A stretch of 64,000 nucleotides of DNA from Montifringilla adamsi (lineage: Eukaryota; Chordata; Aves; Passeriformes; Passeridae), in assembly GCA_017590115.1 (NCBI GenBank), contig JAGGNK010009114.1, positions 16,085,433-16,149,432 on the forward strand, in the 5' to 3' direction. Of this stretch, positions 47,101 to 59,808 are shown piece after piece (the first letter of the stretch is position 1; each line of letters starts with the position of its first letter). The notes under the pieces are model-generated. The model ran no database searches. It saw nothing but the letters and a program-made list of their open reading frames with translations, and had not been told where the DNA came from. The translations under genes and the position numbers were made by a program.

Positions 47101-50100
47101 ACATGTTGACTTTTGATTCTCTTCACATATAATTAACATGCATTTCAAATAGTGTGCTACTTTTTTTGAGAGGCAAAATGAACGATACTTCCAATTCCTT
47201 TATTAAGTCACTTTGAATTCCTCGGCACTAAATGATAATACATGCAGTGTTTACAATACCAGAAGGCTCAAAATGTATTCAAGGAAAGAGATGGGAAAAT
47301 ATATACTGAGTGTTTTGAGAAATGACTCATAATTAAATTATTCTGATTGAATTGTTGTGACTTGAATGCTTAATACTCCAATCTGTTTTCATTTGTGAAA
47401 AATTATTGAGCAAGCCATGGATGATAGTATCAGTGTTTGAGTCGAGGGATGCTAAGATTTTCTCACCTCATTCAAACTGTTAAAGAGGTAATTATTTGTT
47501 GCAGGTTTGGCTGAATTAATTGTATTTTTTACAACTATAGTCATACATTTCTTATGCTGGTGGTACAAATGCAATGACTGTAAGGGAATGATTTTGCTGT
47601 GTTGTATGTAAGACTCCATCTTAGAGCTTGCTCAAGAATTTTCAAGTTTTTACAACTATTTTCAACACAAAAAAGAAGAAAAAAAATTAATACAGCAGAA
47701 GAACAGTGGCTTATTTTCACCCTTTTAATAACAACAAATGCATTCTGCTGTGTTGTCTACAAAACTGCAACATAGGAATAAAACCTTGTTTATTTACAGC
47801 AAATCATCATAAGCATGCCTTCCATTCATTTGTGGATGTAGCTGATGCAATTGTGTGCAGTGAACTTACACGCCTTTGGCTGAAAAAGCCTCTGAGGCCC
47901 TGTAAGTTACAGATGTGAGGCACTGCAGTCAAAGGGCTGGGTTTCCAGCCATAGCCAGGCTTTATGCACGTATGACCTGGCCTGCAGAAGTTGGTTGACC
48001 CATGCAAAAGAAAAAACACCAAAAGCAATATGCCTGTGTTATGTATAACAGGTGTACATGCACGTTCACAACAAGAGGAAAATGAAAATCTCTGTTTGCA
48101 GCAAGCTAAACAAAGTCATTAAACACTGCATCCAAACTTTTGAAACTTATTTTATTCCTAAATGTCAAGTAAAATATATAGCCTCTGTCCCACTGGATCT
48201 CAATTAACAGAACCACTACAATGCTCAGCTGAAAAAGCTTCAGAATAAAGTTCTTTTTTGGTATCACTTCCTCTAACAAGAACCTCCTTACATACTAAAC
48301 AAGGCTATGGAAAAAAAATATTTTTCAGTTATACTAATCAGTTCAACCATATTTATTTTCTCTTCATTCTCTAAGAGAGTTGTGATCTCAGCCGACACCA
48401 GCAGCACTTCTTAAGAGAACTGCATTGTGTCCTGCTGCACAGACCTGAGTCCTTAGATAACACAGAACAAATAGCAATCTCTGCTATAAAGCATAGACGG
48501 GAATCCTGGGAATACACCAGCAGGCAAGCATATTAAAATGTGTACAATTTATAAAGACAGTATTACGTGGACAGGGGAATTAAGAAGCAAAGAAGAGAGT
48601 GTGTTTTACAAATGGGATTTGAAAAATACTGACATTAAATGAAGATGAGGAGTATTTCTTGAAGTACCATATTTTTTAAAATCTACTGAACATTCTAGTG
48701 GAGGTATTGTGAAAATGTGTGCACATGGATGCTCACATACACAATTCAGGTGTGTGCACAAATACACAGCAGTACCTACAAATAGTTCACAAATCTAAAT
48801 AGACCTGCACACGGAAAGGCAAAGCAAACTGAAACCTCCTCACCAAGTCATAAAATGTCAGAGATATTACATAAAATTAATGGCCCATGTTCTGAAGCCT
48901 TCACTCTGCTAAAGGTGTTTTAACTAAATAAGAATATCATGGTTCCATGCCACTGCTTCCTAGTGATACTTGCAAAATAATTTGAAAATCTTGATAGAAG
49001 GGCATAGAGAAGGTTAGCATGTCTTTTGAAAGTGCTTCTCTTATATTTATGGATAGGAAAACATAATGACTTGAAATCTTCAGCACGTTCATCTTTTGAA
49101 TAGCTTCTGACAAAAAGGGGTGTAGGTTCACCACATACAAATAAAAGAAACAGCAGAAACCACCAGTGAGGTCTAAATTGATTACCTGAGTCAAGTTTAA
49201 GGTCACCTAGGAGACACCAAATCCTGAAAGCAGTATTTCCTAATCAAATCAATTCAGTTGAGCTTCTGGCTTTGAAGTTTGCTTTTCCACCACATGCCTT
49301 CCTTTTTCAAACTGGAAGTCATGCTCAGTCATTCAAGCATTGGAATTCTGCCTGCAGCAATTTTGGGTGAAAAATCCTGTAACACTTTTCTGACATCCAG
49401 AGCATAGGTTTGCTCCTCTAGTTGTCCCTACGCACACAGGCTCAGAAGGACAACCAACACATCTGCAAATAAGTTCCTAGAAAAACTTTTTATTCTACAC
49501 ATTGCAGCAGAGCCCAGACACATCCTAATGTGCTCAAAGAATGAGTAAGTGAAGACAAGTGACCTTGCCAGGGACTGTGAAGTATAGCAGAAAAGAGACT
49601 GCTACTTGATTAATTTTTTATTGCAGCCCAGTCAGTTGCAAGCAGTGCACCAATCCTAGCTATTCCAGATGCTGGATGCCACCTTTGTATCTCAGGAAAG
49701 TGAAGGGACACAATATTCCATCCAATTATCTATTTTGGCATGAATAGTCTAAATCAAGATCACCTTCCTCTACTTTTTATTTACATTTCACACTGAGGTC
49801 TTTTTCTCCCCTATAATCACCCCTGCTCCACTCCCATTTTTTGCTAACACAGGCAGGACAAACAAGAAAATTAAAGTTTCATTATGAGTATTAAGTCACA
49901 ACTGGATGTATGGATTTATGGGACTCAGCAGGCAGTTGGTGCTGCCTCTTCATCAGGGCATCTCAGAGTGTTACTGTAGCACAACAGGAGGCTCACATTA
50001 AAAACTCTCATTGGTCTAATGAGCTAGATAAAACACAGTGATCATTTTTACCATATCTGCTTCGTGCTCCACAAAAGATGGCTGTAAAGTCCTACACTGC

Positions 50101-53100
50101 TTAGATAACTGGCTCTCAGTTCTGACCTTCTGAGGTGAGTTTATAGAAAACTGTATAAATATTAAAATTAGAGGTGAGTCTGAACTGCAAAGTTCATATC
50201 CAGACCTCATATCAAACTAGCCCAACACTTCAGTGCATTGGGAATGACTGATTTGGTTTGGGACCATCTCTAATTAAAAAAAATATATGTATCTAATAAT
50301 CTCACATCATTCCCACTGCTATTTTTGCTATGTACCTTGCCCTAGGTCTCTCTCACTTATTTCAGAAGCCTGAGTCATACATTTGGGCTTTGGAGAATTG
50401 AGAGTTACAGTGCAGGTAGCTCATAATGAATACATAGTGTCCTTCGGAGAGCCCATGCACAAGCAAAGAGCGAGAGAGAAGAAAAATACAGCTGCAGTGA
50501 GAATCTACTCAAAAGTTAGCAAAGAGAAAATACAACTAAAGTGATCAAGTCTCTAGCTAGGATGCAGAGAAAATTCAGCCAAGCTGTGTTCATGAATAAG
50601 CAGGGGAAAAAACAACAATCAACTGGAAAGGGGCATCAGAGAGACATGAACAAGGTGACTAATTTATTCAAGAAGGCAGGAGAGAGGGTTATCCGTTTCT
50701 ACCTGTATGGGTTTTCTGGAGGCACATCTCTTTGGATCTGAGTGCTTCTCCCCATCCTCTAAATCACAAGAATGACCTCCCTCACCACAGTCCCCAGGAG
50801 CTGGGCTTTGATTTCTTCAGGGTCTGCAATGTCATGATAACTCTGGGTAAACCAAATACAAGTCTGGAACACAAGTCCAGTTATGATCCAAAGTGATAGC
50901 ACAAAGTAACACCATTGTAGTGGACGGAAGAACAACTAGGAAGCTAAACCACTACATAATGTAAACCCTACGAGCATGAAATCAATTGAGTTCCTTAGAA
51001 ACATCTCATCTCTCCAATCCTTGCTGATGATAAATTATGTCCTGTCTGTCAATAGCCAGACACCAAGATGTGCAACAGAATCCATGACAGAGTAATTTGT
51101 CTTATCACCTGACAGTTCATCCAGATCTGAAGAAATAATTCCAGTAATAGTGGAGCTTCACAAACATACAGAAATCTTCACTTAGGAGTTTCATCTTTAG
51201 ACATTATGGCTAATTCTTTTATTTTCTACTCTACAGCCAAAGGTTACATTTATGTCAACTGAGACAGAATATCAAAATCAGTCTAACCTAAAATTGTAAG
51301 ATTCACAGCTAGAATTACCACAGGCCGGAGCTCCCCAAGCAAAAAACCTCAATTTATTTAACAGAACAGAGTCACACCAGTTCAGGATCTTCCCTGGCAA
51401 TTATTTTTATATAAAAAAAAAATCTGCAAATGTCACTAAAAATATTCTCAATAAATAAGGATGTATTGAAGTCTTCAGGAAAAGCCAGTTTATGTCTAAG
51501 GAGAGTGAATTGGTCAGGAAATTGGTTTATTTTTCCTACAATGTTGAGATTACTTTGTTTACATTTCCCATACTATACTGATTTTTTGTGTGTTTGTAAA
51601 CTGTCCCAAAATAATTTTATTTTTCTGAGAGAAAACCAAAACTTCCTAAATTTAATAAATGCATTCTGAAAACACATAACTTCTTTTTTTTAAGAACTGC
51701 TTATCCTTAAAAAATTGATAAGAACTTTTCAAACCAATCCTACCACTATGGAAAGAGAGCCAGTAGCTCGTAGGCAGCTTCTTGGAGGTTGTTTTTTTTT
51801 TTTCTTTCACTATATAAAGTGCAGTGTGTAAATGATCAAAAAGAATTGTAGGAGGGAGGCAATTCGTGATTAGCTTACTGTAACACAAATTGATGGTAGA
51901 TGAAAGGAGGAGAATGTATGGTATAAGTAACAGGGGTCATAAAAAGAACAAAAAAAAATAAAGACACAATTTCAGCAGAGGTAATTTGTGTAGACATGCA
52001 AGAAGTGTTCACTGAAATCAATGGAATGAGGCAACAGAGGTAAAGGACACAGAGGAGAAATGGAAAGTGTTCCTAGGTAAATTAATGTATACCCAAAGGG
52101 CTGTGAGCTACCCAGCAATAAATATGTTTGGAGGGGGAAAAGAAGCAAATGGATAACCTGTGTAGTGAAAACAGTAATCAAATGGAAAGAAAAGGCACAT
52201 GCAAGGAGTAAAATAACAGATATAGAGGAAGGAGATGATGATTATAAATGTTTGTGGCTTTTACTTACTAAGAATATTAAAAGATGAGACAACTGCTTGG
52301 ATGAATGAGGAGGGAAAGATAAAAACTCCAGTTTTCACACTGATAGTTCTCTTCAGTCTTCATTAGATGAAAAATATAAATGAAATAAATTAAATAAACC
52401 AAAAAATTAAAATTGTTATGAGGTCAAAAATCTCCACTGTCAAGTAAGTGTAATCACAATCCATGTTAGTTTACAGAGACTGATACCGTGCCTTAAAGAA
52501 AAAGTCCTATTCAGTTAAATGGAGGGTTCCAGAAATCAGTGACATTATCTACCAACCATTCCTTCAGTAAAGCATGGATAAAATGAGAGACTGAAGCATA
52601 TAATATAAAATAATGTCTTCCTGTGTTTCTCAAAATTGAGACTAGGAAGCAGATTATGATATGCTAAGAGTACAAGTGACCTGTAAAGAAAAATGTAAAT
52701 TCTCATAAGAAACCACAGCACAGCTAAAGCAAAAGTGACTTCGTTTTCATACTCCTAAGCAGGCTATTTAATTTCCATAAAATGCTGTGCATCCAGCTTC
52801 TGTATGCTCCTGTATCCCATAAAAGAGCACCTATTCCTACCTTATTGCCCCAGTGCAGAAGGACTTGCCCTGAAGCTCTCATTACGCCATAAGCTCTCTC
52901 TCTTATACGGAAATTAGTTTTGCCTCCTCTGATTCTAAGGAGTATAATGCTTAAACTATTTAATTCATGTTTTTTGGAGGAATTTAATATTTTGCTGAAG
53001 ACTTCCCCAGAAGACTGTAATTGTACAAAGAGATCATTCTTTGCAAGCTCAGGTTAGACTTCAGGGAGGGGGAATAAGAAGAGAAAAAAATAAAAGACAA

Positions 53101-53491
53101 AATCAACATCCACTGATTCAATGGCTGGAAAAACTATTGATCAGTTGGGTCATTCTCTAAGCTCATTTCATTCTCTGTGTGAAAGAAAACAGCAGTCTTC
53201 TAGGAATAAAAGATACTCTTAAGGCAGCATCTTAATGCATTTCCACAAAGGGGTATGCTTTAAATCCTCAAGGAGCATTTAAAGTACTCATTTTTTAAGA
53301 CACCATTTTAATACAGCTTTGGGATAGGCACATAATTATTGCTTTATGCTGCAGTGCTGGATAGAAGCAAGAAATAATGGTCAGCTGGGCTAGGTGCTGA
53401 GCTAATAATAAGCCATAGCCTGGCTTCCTACTGAGGGGCTGTCAGTGCAAATAGCCAAAACAGACTAAAAAGACAGGATATATTTGGGAAA
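44151..53491. other. Long unique noncoding stretch
   Basis: More than 9 kb with no gene, no CR1, no LTR and no sizeable microsatellite that I can recognise. Reading frames are at most 90 codons. The part around 47180-47420 has AT cores and an AP-1-like TGACTCA next to TAATTAAATTA (near 47323-47338), so it may be regulatory. Faint MIR-like wording near 49555-49600 is too weak to call. Confidence 0.55.
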
Positions 53492-53585
53492 CCGTTTCAC
53501 AGACATGGAGCAGACCCACTGAGAGGCTGAATGACTTGCCTAGGGCAACATTAGGGGCTTGATTCCAGACAGAAATACAATGCAG
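53492..53585 (-). mobile_element. MIR-like SINE relic, antisense
   Basis: The plus strand reads 'gtttcacagacatggagcag', 'ccactgagaggctgaatgac', 'ttgcctagggcaacattagg', 'ggcttgattccagacagaaa'. This matches reverse-complement MIR landmarks in order: 'ttttacagatgagg', 'gagaggttaagtgac', 'ttgcccaaggtcac', 'gattcgaaccca'. It is the clearest MIR match in the window. It lies about 270 bp before the bZIP motif at 53856. Confidence 0.65.
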
Positions 53586-54170
53586 ATTTCCCAAGTCAAT
53601 GACAACGCAGAAAATATCCTTCCTTTCCACTGCAGCTATGCTCTCATTTCCAGTAACACCTCTGGAAAGCCAGAGTTTTGGAGGCAGGCATTTCCCTTTT
53701 CTTAGGAATCAAGTTAGAATTATAAATACCAGGCTGGGCTAAAAAATTCCCGTCTCTTATATTTCTCCAAAAAACTGGAGACACCTTCAGTCCAACTGTG
53801 ATGTGTCATTTTGTCAGATGGTGACACTTGGCACTCTGGAGTAGGCAGAGGCTGCGTGACTCAGCACTGAAGCACAGAGGAGCACCTGGCAGTGCATGAA
53901 AAGAGGGAGGAATCTGCAGAGAAGGAGACACTTCATTTTAAAAGGTACTTAATACAAGCTTTTGCCTCTGCAAGAACACGTCACATTTTCCACAAAAGCC
54001 ATCTGCCTCCCTCCGTGCCTAGGAAAGCACCCTTCTGCACAGCTGGAGTGCTAATTAGAGCAGAGCTTTCAGGTCTTAACTAACCACAAACTGTGGCTCT
54101 GCCCCAGGAACGAAACATAATCACGAGCTAAATAATGCTTTTGAAATGTAATGGTCTAAATTAACAATAG
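53586..54170. promoter_or_regulatory. Possible regulatory cluster
   Basis: Within about 300 bp are an ARE/MARE core (53856), a CRE-like CACGTCA (53977-53983), a TAATTA core (54052-54057), and a facing RUNX-like pair (ACCACA and TGTGGC, 54083-54097). The block is repeat-free. Clusters of unrelated factor sites can occur by chance, so this is a hypothesis based on motif content only. Confidence 0.25.
53856..53866 (+). promoter_or_regulatory. ARE/MARE-type bZIP motif
   Basis: GTGACTCAGCA, a full match to the RTGACNNNGC core and to NF-E2/small-MAF sites. The surrounding 14 bases CGTGACTCAGCACT (53855-53868) are identical to 13393-13406. Motif match only. Confidence 0.35.
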
Positions 54171-55681
54171 TGAGCCATGAAGCTTGAGAAAGAAGAGTCA
54201 GGAATTAGCTCTGGGTCATCCAGTGGCTTTCAGAGAAGTCTTCTGGCCTTCAGGAAAATCCTGACCTGCTTGATCATTTTGACCTGGGAACATGAAGGGA
54301 GAAATGGAACAGTGAGATCTCTGTATTTCCAGTGGTCTCTCACAGAGCTTTTACCAGCACCATAGCATAATAAAATGCTGAGCCAGAACATGAGCTCCAT
54401 AGTGTGCACCTTGCAGTGGAAAGACAGGAAGCAACATCTGTTAATAGTGTGTGGGAGGAAACCTTCCTGGCAGTACTGGGCTCTCAGCTCTCTCTATCAA
54501 AAGCAGAGCAGTGCCCAAAATAAGCTTCAAAGCACCAAGTTCAGGAAAGGATATCCACTTAACAGAAGAAGAGAGGAAATGGGAGGATGCAGAACAAATG
54601 TGACATTCCCTTTCCCTCTCAAGCTCTTCCCTTGCTGGTGCTCTCTGCAGCTATTTTTAGGGAGAGGATCTTGGATCCAATATCGTTTTCACATCCTTCT
54701 TAGGCAAGATCACTTCTCCTTGCTTGACTTTGAGAAACCATTCTTTAAAACCACAGCTAAAGAGGAAAGTCATTATGTGATCCGTCCATCAGTTCAACTC
54801 ATTCAGGAAGAAACTGCAGCTTTTCACATTTCAGCTGCTGTTTGGATATTTTGATGCCCTATGGCTCAAGTTGGTGCTTCAAAATATTATGAAATAATAT
54901 GTTTTGCGTGGGTTTCTTGGCTATTCAGTCCACCTGCAACTGCAAATCTCTGGTTCAGATTTGAAACAGAGGAACACTATCACTCATAGGCTCTGCTGGG
55001 GAGGGAGGGATAGATGTGGGTATCTGTCTACTCTGCAGTTCAGGGTTGCAATTACAGGACACTTAATGATTCAGTTTACTTTGCAGCAGTAGCCATGACA
55101 ATGCAGCAATGGGGCATGGGGTGGTAGCAAGCCAGGAAAGTACCCAGAATCCCACTGCTGACTTTCAGACTCTATGCACTTCCTTCATTTTTTTCCTACC
55201 TGCACTTGCTAAATTAGATCTAAAGCTAATATAACTACCTGAGCTGCAAACATACCTTGGGAATGTGGAATGAGCATACCCTTAGGCAGAGGAATGTTGG
55301 GAATGAGAACAACCTTTGGTAGCAATGTTCAGTTCTAAAAATAGGTATGTAACAGCTGACAATAAGCATTTTTGCAAAGTATTGCTTTCAGATCCTATAT
55401 TGGAACAGCTGGATTCTCTATCATTTTGCTTCTAGAGACAGTCTTTGGATTTGCAGAAACACCTAATGCAAAACTCATCAGCTACTAAAAAACTGACTGC
55501 TAAAGATTTTATTGTTTGAAAAAAAATATTTACAAATTCATTCATTTAAAAATAGCTTTATCCCTCCAAACAGATAGGTGAGTGTTATTCTTAAAAAAAT
55601 TCTTGTAAAAATGTCTTTATATTAAACCCGTGAAATCTTGGAAATCTGACATTTTTTACTTGCTTGATCCCTTCTGAGGTT
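54171..55681. other. Noncoding sequence with the longest ORF of the window
   Basis: It contains a 159-codon plus-strand frame (54375-54854) that I do not consider a gene: no recognisable domain, no signal or membrane pattern, and no splice or promoter context. No transposon recognised. Confidence 0.55.
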
Positions 55682-55846
55682 TTCAGTGTTTGCTGGTTTT
55701 GGGGTTTTGTTTGGTTGGGTTTTAGGGGCTTTTTTTGTTTGTTTGGGTTTTTGGTTGTTGTTTTTGGGTTTTTCTTGGGGTTTTGGGGTGGTTTTTTTGG
55801 GTGATCTTGTTTGTTGTTGTCTGGTTGTTCATTTGTTTTTTTTTTC
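55682..55846 (+). repeat. T/G-rich tract with G-quadruplex potential
   Basis: About 165 bp nearly free of A and C on the plus strand, in GTTTT, GGGTTTT and TTTGGGG words. Eight runs of three or more G fall in about 100 bp (55701-55801), enough for a G-quadruplex. The opposite strand's Pro/Asn/Lys/Thr-rich frame (55591-55854) is a by-product. Confidence 0.9.
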
Positions 55847-58800
55847 TGAACCACTTGGAAATACAGAAAAAGAAAGAAAATATCATAATTTTTCCAGCTA
55901 CAGATAACAATGAATTTCAGGACTGAGGTGAAAATTTAGATCAGTTCTAATTTCATCTGAAACAGTCTATCCACTGCTATCAGCAACCCAGGGCAGGAAT
56001 GCAATTGCCAGAAGACAAGGGAAAGGGAAATGGCTATCATTACAAATAAGGAGTGTATCACAGAAACCCTGGATTTACAGCAGAGAGAGTGGCAGGGCTT
56101 CTCTGTATATCTGCCTGTGTGGTTGCACTTCTGATTGGTAAGAGAATTACATCTGTAGTTCTTGTTTGCTTGGCGCTGGATTGTGGCTTTCTTATTATTT
56201 CTCCTGGCTTGTTTGACTCCCAGACCACAACTCAGATTACAGAGATGATTAGAAATATCTGCTTACATGAGAGCTAGAGGGCTACAGACAAAACTAAAAT
56301 GTGTTACAAAGTAAAGAAAAGAGAAGTCCTATTTCTACTGTGTGTTGTCTTCTTCAATTCCTTTATCCTTTTATTTTGGTATATAAATGAATATTTAAAA
56401 AGTTAAAACAAGAGAAAAAATAGTAAATAACATAAAATCTGAAATTCTTGCTTATATGCAAACAACCAAAGGCACAGTTATTTCTGTGGCACTACTACAT
56501 ATGGTATTTCAGAGGTACTGTCTCTATACACTCAGAAAAAGAAGGAAATTAATTTTTGTGGCTAGCCTTTTTCAATCTATGGTATTAACTAAGATACTTT
56601 ATTTAGATTTTTCTACAATCTTTGTCACACTGATCACTCCCCAAATCTGCATGTAGCAATACTAAGCAGAGACTTTCAACTCTGTCTCAGAGGAAAGCCC
56701 CAGCCCAGCTCCTGCACCAAGCCCTTGGTTCTCTGCAGAGGCTGAGGCTGGGGCAAGGCTGAGGGACCACTCCCACCGGCAAAGAAGTCTATTCCTAACC
56801 TGTCTGGCCCAGCAGAAGAGGAAGCATTTCATCCACACAGAATGTGTGAAGCATGTTCTCTGTTGAGGAACAGGCTTTGGTCTGCAGGGCTGACAGATAA
56901 GACACTTTGTGTAAAAAAAACCCTATAAAATCCTTATTTTCATGCAGTGGTGAAAATGTAGTAACCTGAGATAGCCCTCCATCCTAACACTCTGTCAGAC
57001 ATCAGGCATATGTGCCAGTACTCATATAATGCCTACAGGAAAAAGTTTCAACCTGGATCCCTGGATTTCAAGCATGTATATCCACGTATAATTAATCTTG
57101 TTTGTCATTGATCTTATTAAGGGATAACCTTTTTTTGAGCAAAACAAAGAATCATTATCCTTGCACAAAATTGCAGTATCGTCCTCCACTTCAAGAGGAT
57201 TTCTTTGGCAATGTGTATTCATCTTTGAAGCAAAACTTCTTTTGATTTTAGGAAAGCACAGATCATGCCACAGATGACTTCACTGTAGTGAGAAGAATCA
57301 CTTCTCACTGAGCGAGAAGAATCTGGTCCTTGATTTGTTAAAGCTTGGCTGCAGGGATGATGCTACTTTGGATGAGTGGTGTAGTTAGGAAAAAAACAGT
57401 TTTCATACTGCGCATGGCCCATGTGAGTGCTGGAAGGGCACTCAGACCATTTGCTGTAGAATGGGATAGGACAGGCCCAACCTGTGACTGCCAGCTCAAT
57501 TGCACAATCATATCAGAGCGACTTTCAGTCCTAAAATATACAGGCCTCTGTTTTCTCCTAGTTCCCTGCAGTAATTGAAGGAATTTTTCTTGTTGTCTTC
57601 ATGTTCTTTCAACAAAATTACTTTTCTTAGAGGTCTAGTCTACTCTTATTCAACTTTAGCAAATCAACATTAAGGAAACAATACAGGAAATTATTTTTTA
57701 TGCTTTGACTATTCTTATTTTCTTTAGAATCAGAGTGATAAAGCAAGAAAATGCCTATTTATTTTGGCAATGCACTCTTGATTAGCATCCACATATTGTG
57801 AAGATTCTGAACATTATTAGGCAGAGGTTCCTGTCAAAACACACTTCCACAAGTCAGAACAATTTGTGATTGTATCTGTTGCAATTTTTTGTTCTTTTGA
57901 ATGAGTGCCTTGAATCTTTGAGACACTGAGAGTCACTGCAAACTCTTTAGGTCTGTCCAACAACAGAGATGTCTGCTCTGCTCTTTATGCCCTCTTAATT
58001 CTCCAGTAAGAGCTGCATGCTGAAATGGTGTGATGTGGGAAACACATATCCAATAAATCCATTCTGACTTTATACATATATTTCCTCTGAAATAAAAATA
58101 TCTGAAAAAGCGTACATGGTGTTACTTCATGGGGCTTTCTTTAAAATGCCACAATGCAGGTTAATACTTTCTTTCAAGGAGAGGCAACAAGAGCCTGCCT
58201 TCTGATGGCTTTTTGCTTTAAATAAATTGGCAACCCACTATAGGAATTTAAAACGTGCATCTATTGCTATGTAGAACTGTTTTCTAATACTAAAATTTGT
58301 TGTCTATTTGTTTCAAATTACCATATTTGAAATATAGGATTTTTCTTTTGCAACTTAATAACAACAAAAATAAAAGAAATCCCAAACTAACGTAGTTGTG
58401 AGGGTTGAAGCATGGAGGTGCGAGTTGAAACATCAATAAAAACAGTAACTTTTTAAATTGCCACTTATGGGCTTTGGATCAGTTACAATTTGGGTTTCAC
58501 AGGATGTTCTTTTGAGCAGAAACATCCTGGCATAATCCACAGTCAGAGGCAAAAATGTCCATTATGAAGCAATGTAAAGTCACCAAATTGATTTCCTGCT
58601 GTATTTTTAATGACATTCTTTTGCATTTGCAGCCAGTGGCCTGAGCCAAGGGGGTCATTGGTGTCCTAGGTATTAAAAAGAGCCAGAAACTGCATATACT
58701 AAAAAATGCAGGCTCCAAATAAACAATGCAGACAAAGCCAGGAAGCTTAAAAAGTATTTTCTGTGTTCTTTAAACCCAAGCAAGTAAAAATAATAGTGAT

Positions 58801-59752
58801 GCAATGATTTCAGACTCTGAAAATACTTATTATGAAAGTGGATCCTTAACTTCTATTAATAACCAAAATGTTTTTCCAAAGTTTTACTTTGGCAGTTTCT
58901 TATATATTCACACCAGGATTTAGCTTCAGAGAGGAGCTTTAAACAGAAATCTAGAAACAATATACTTGATCATTTCAAAAAGCTACATCACCACTTGTAA
59001 AACAAGATATGGGTTTTGTGTGTCAGAGCACAGCCAATAAATTAATTCTGAGAAGGTGCCACTATTTTATAAACTGCATATGTGAATATTGGGATCTTTC
59101 AGCCTCAACTTGTACTTATTGCTACCACAGAGACCTAAAAAATTTCATCCTCTCACAAGGAGAAAAGCTCTTGAAAGACTTGTTTTTAACTATTTAAAAA
59201 AAAGTTATTGTCTTAATAATGCTGTCTATTTACACTGGGGTTTTTAAACACTGGATTGTATTTAAGATTTAAAAGCATTTTTTGAGTGCACCATGCAGAT
59301 AAATATATCTGTACCTCTATATTTGAAATAAAAAGCCGTTTATTTTAGTATAAGGAGCCATGAAAATGCTAGGAGCACACAGTATGAATAGAATTGCTAT
59401 TTGCATTTGTTTTGTTATCAATGATAATTTCTAGCAAGTTTTCATGTGAGATATTGATTGGATTATTCCCTGTCCTATGTCAGTAAATGAAAGATGGTGA
59501 TATGCAGCCACTATGAAGAAGGATTTCCCAAGCAAACTGTGACTTTTTTCCTGTGGATTTCTGTTTTAAGCAGCTCTCCTCTCATGGGACTGGACAGTCC
59601 ATATGTCCTTTAGGACATGGGATGGTGCACTGTTACTATCACTGACCAAAGACCAAATGTGGTGACCAAAGAAGTTTTCTGGAAAAATGCAGGAACTTTT
59701 AAAATTATTATTTTCTAAAAGGAAACAGTCAACATTAAATATACATATGAAA
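55847..59752. other. Unique noncoding sequence
   Basis: No gene or transposon recognised. A 9 bp inverted repeat (AGTGAGAAG...CTTCTCACT) lies at 57287-57309. The stretch 56690-56830 is GC-richer than the rest. Reading frames are at most 77 codons. Confidence 0.6.
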
Positions 59753-59808
59753 AAATATATATATATATCTATATATCTATCTCTATATATATCTATATAT
59801 ATATATAT
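59753..59808. repeat. (TA)n / (TATC)n microsatellite
   Basis: About 56 bases of TA and TATC units. It gives opposed Tyr/Ile-rich false frames on both strands (59566-59814 and 59687-59881). Confidence 0.93.

Noticed and set aside
49555..49600. MIR-like 'gtgaccttgccagggactgt'
   Set aside because: One landmark only, no ordered context.
55591..55854. Pro/Asn/Lys/Thr-rich ORF on the minus strand
   Set aside because: Translation of the opposite strand of the T/G-rich tract; low complexity.
57287..57309. 9 bp inverted repeat
   Set aside because: Arms of nine bases with a 5-base loop are expected by chance in a window of this size.
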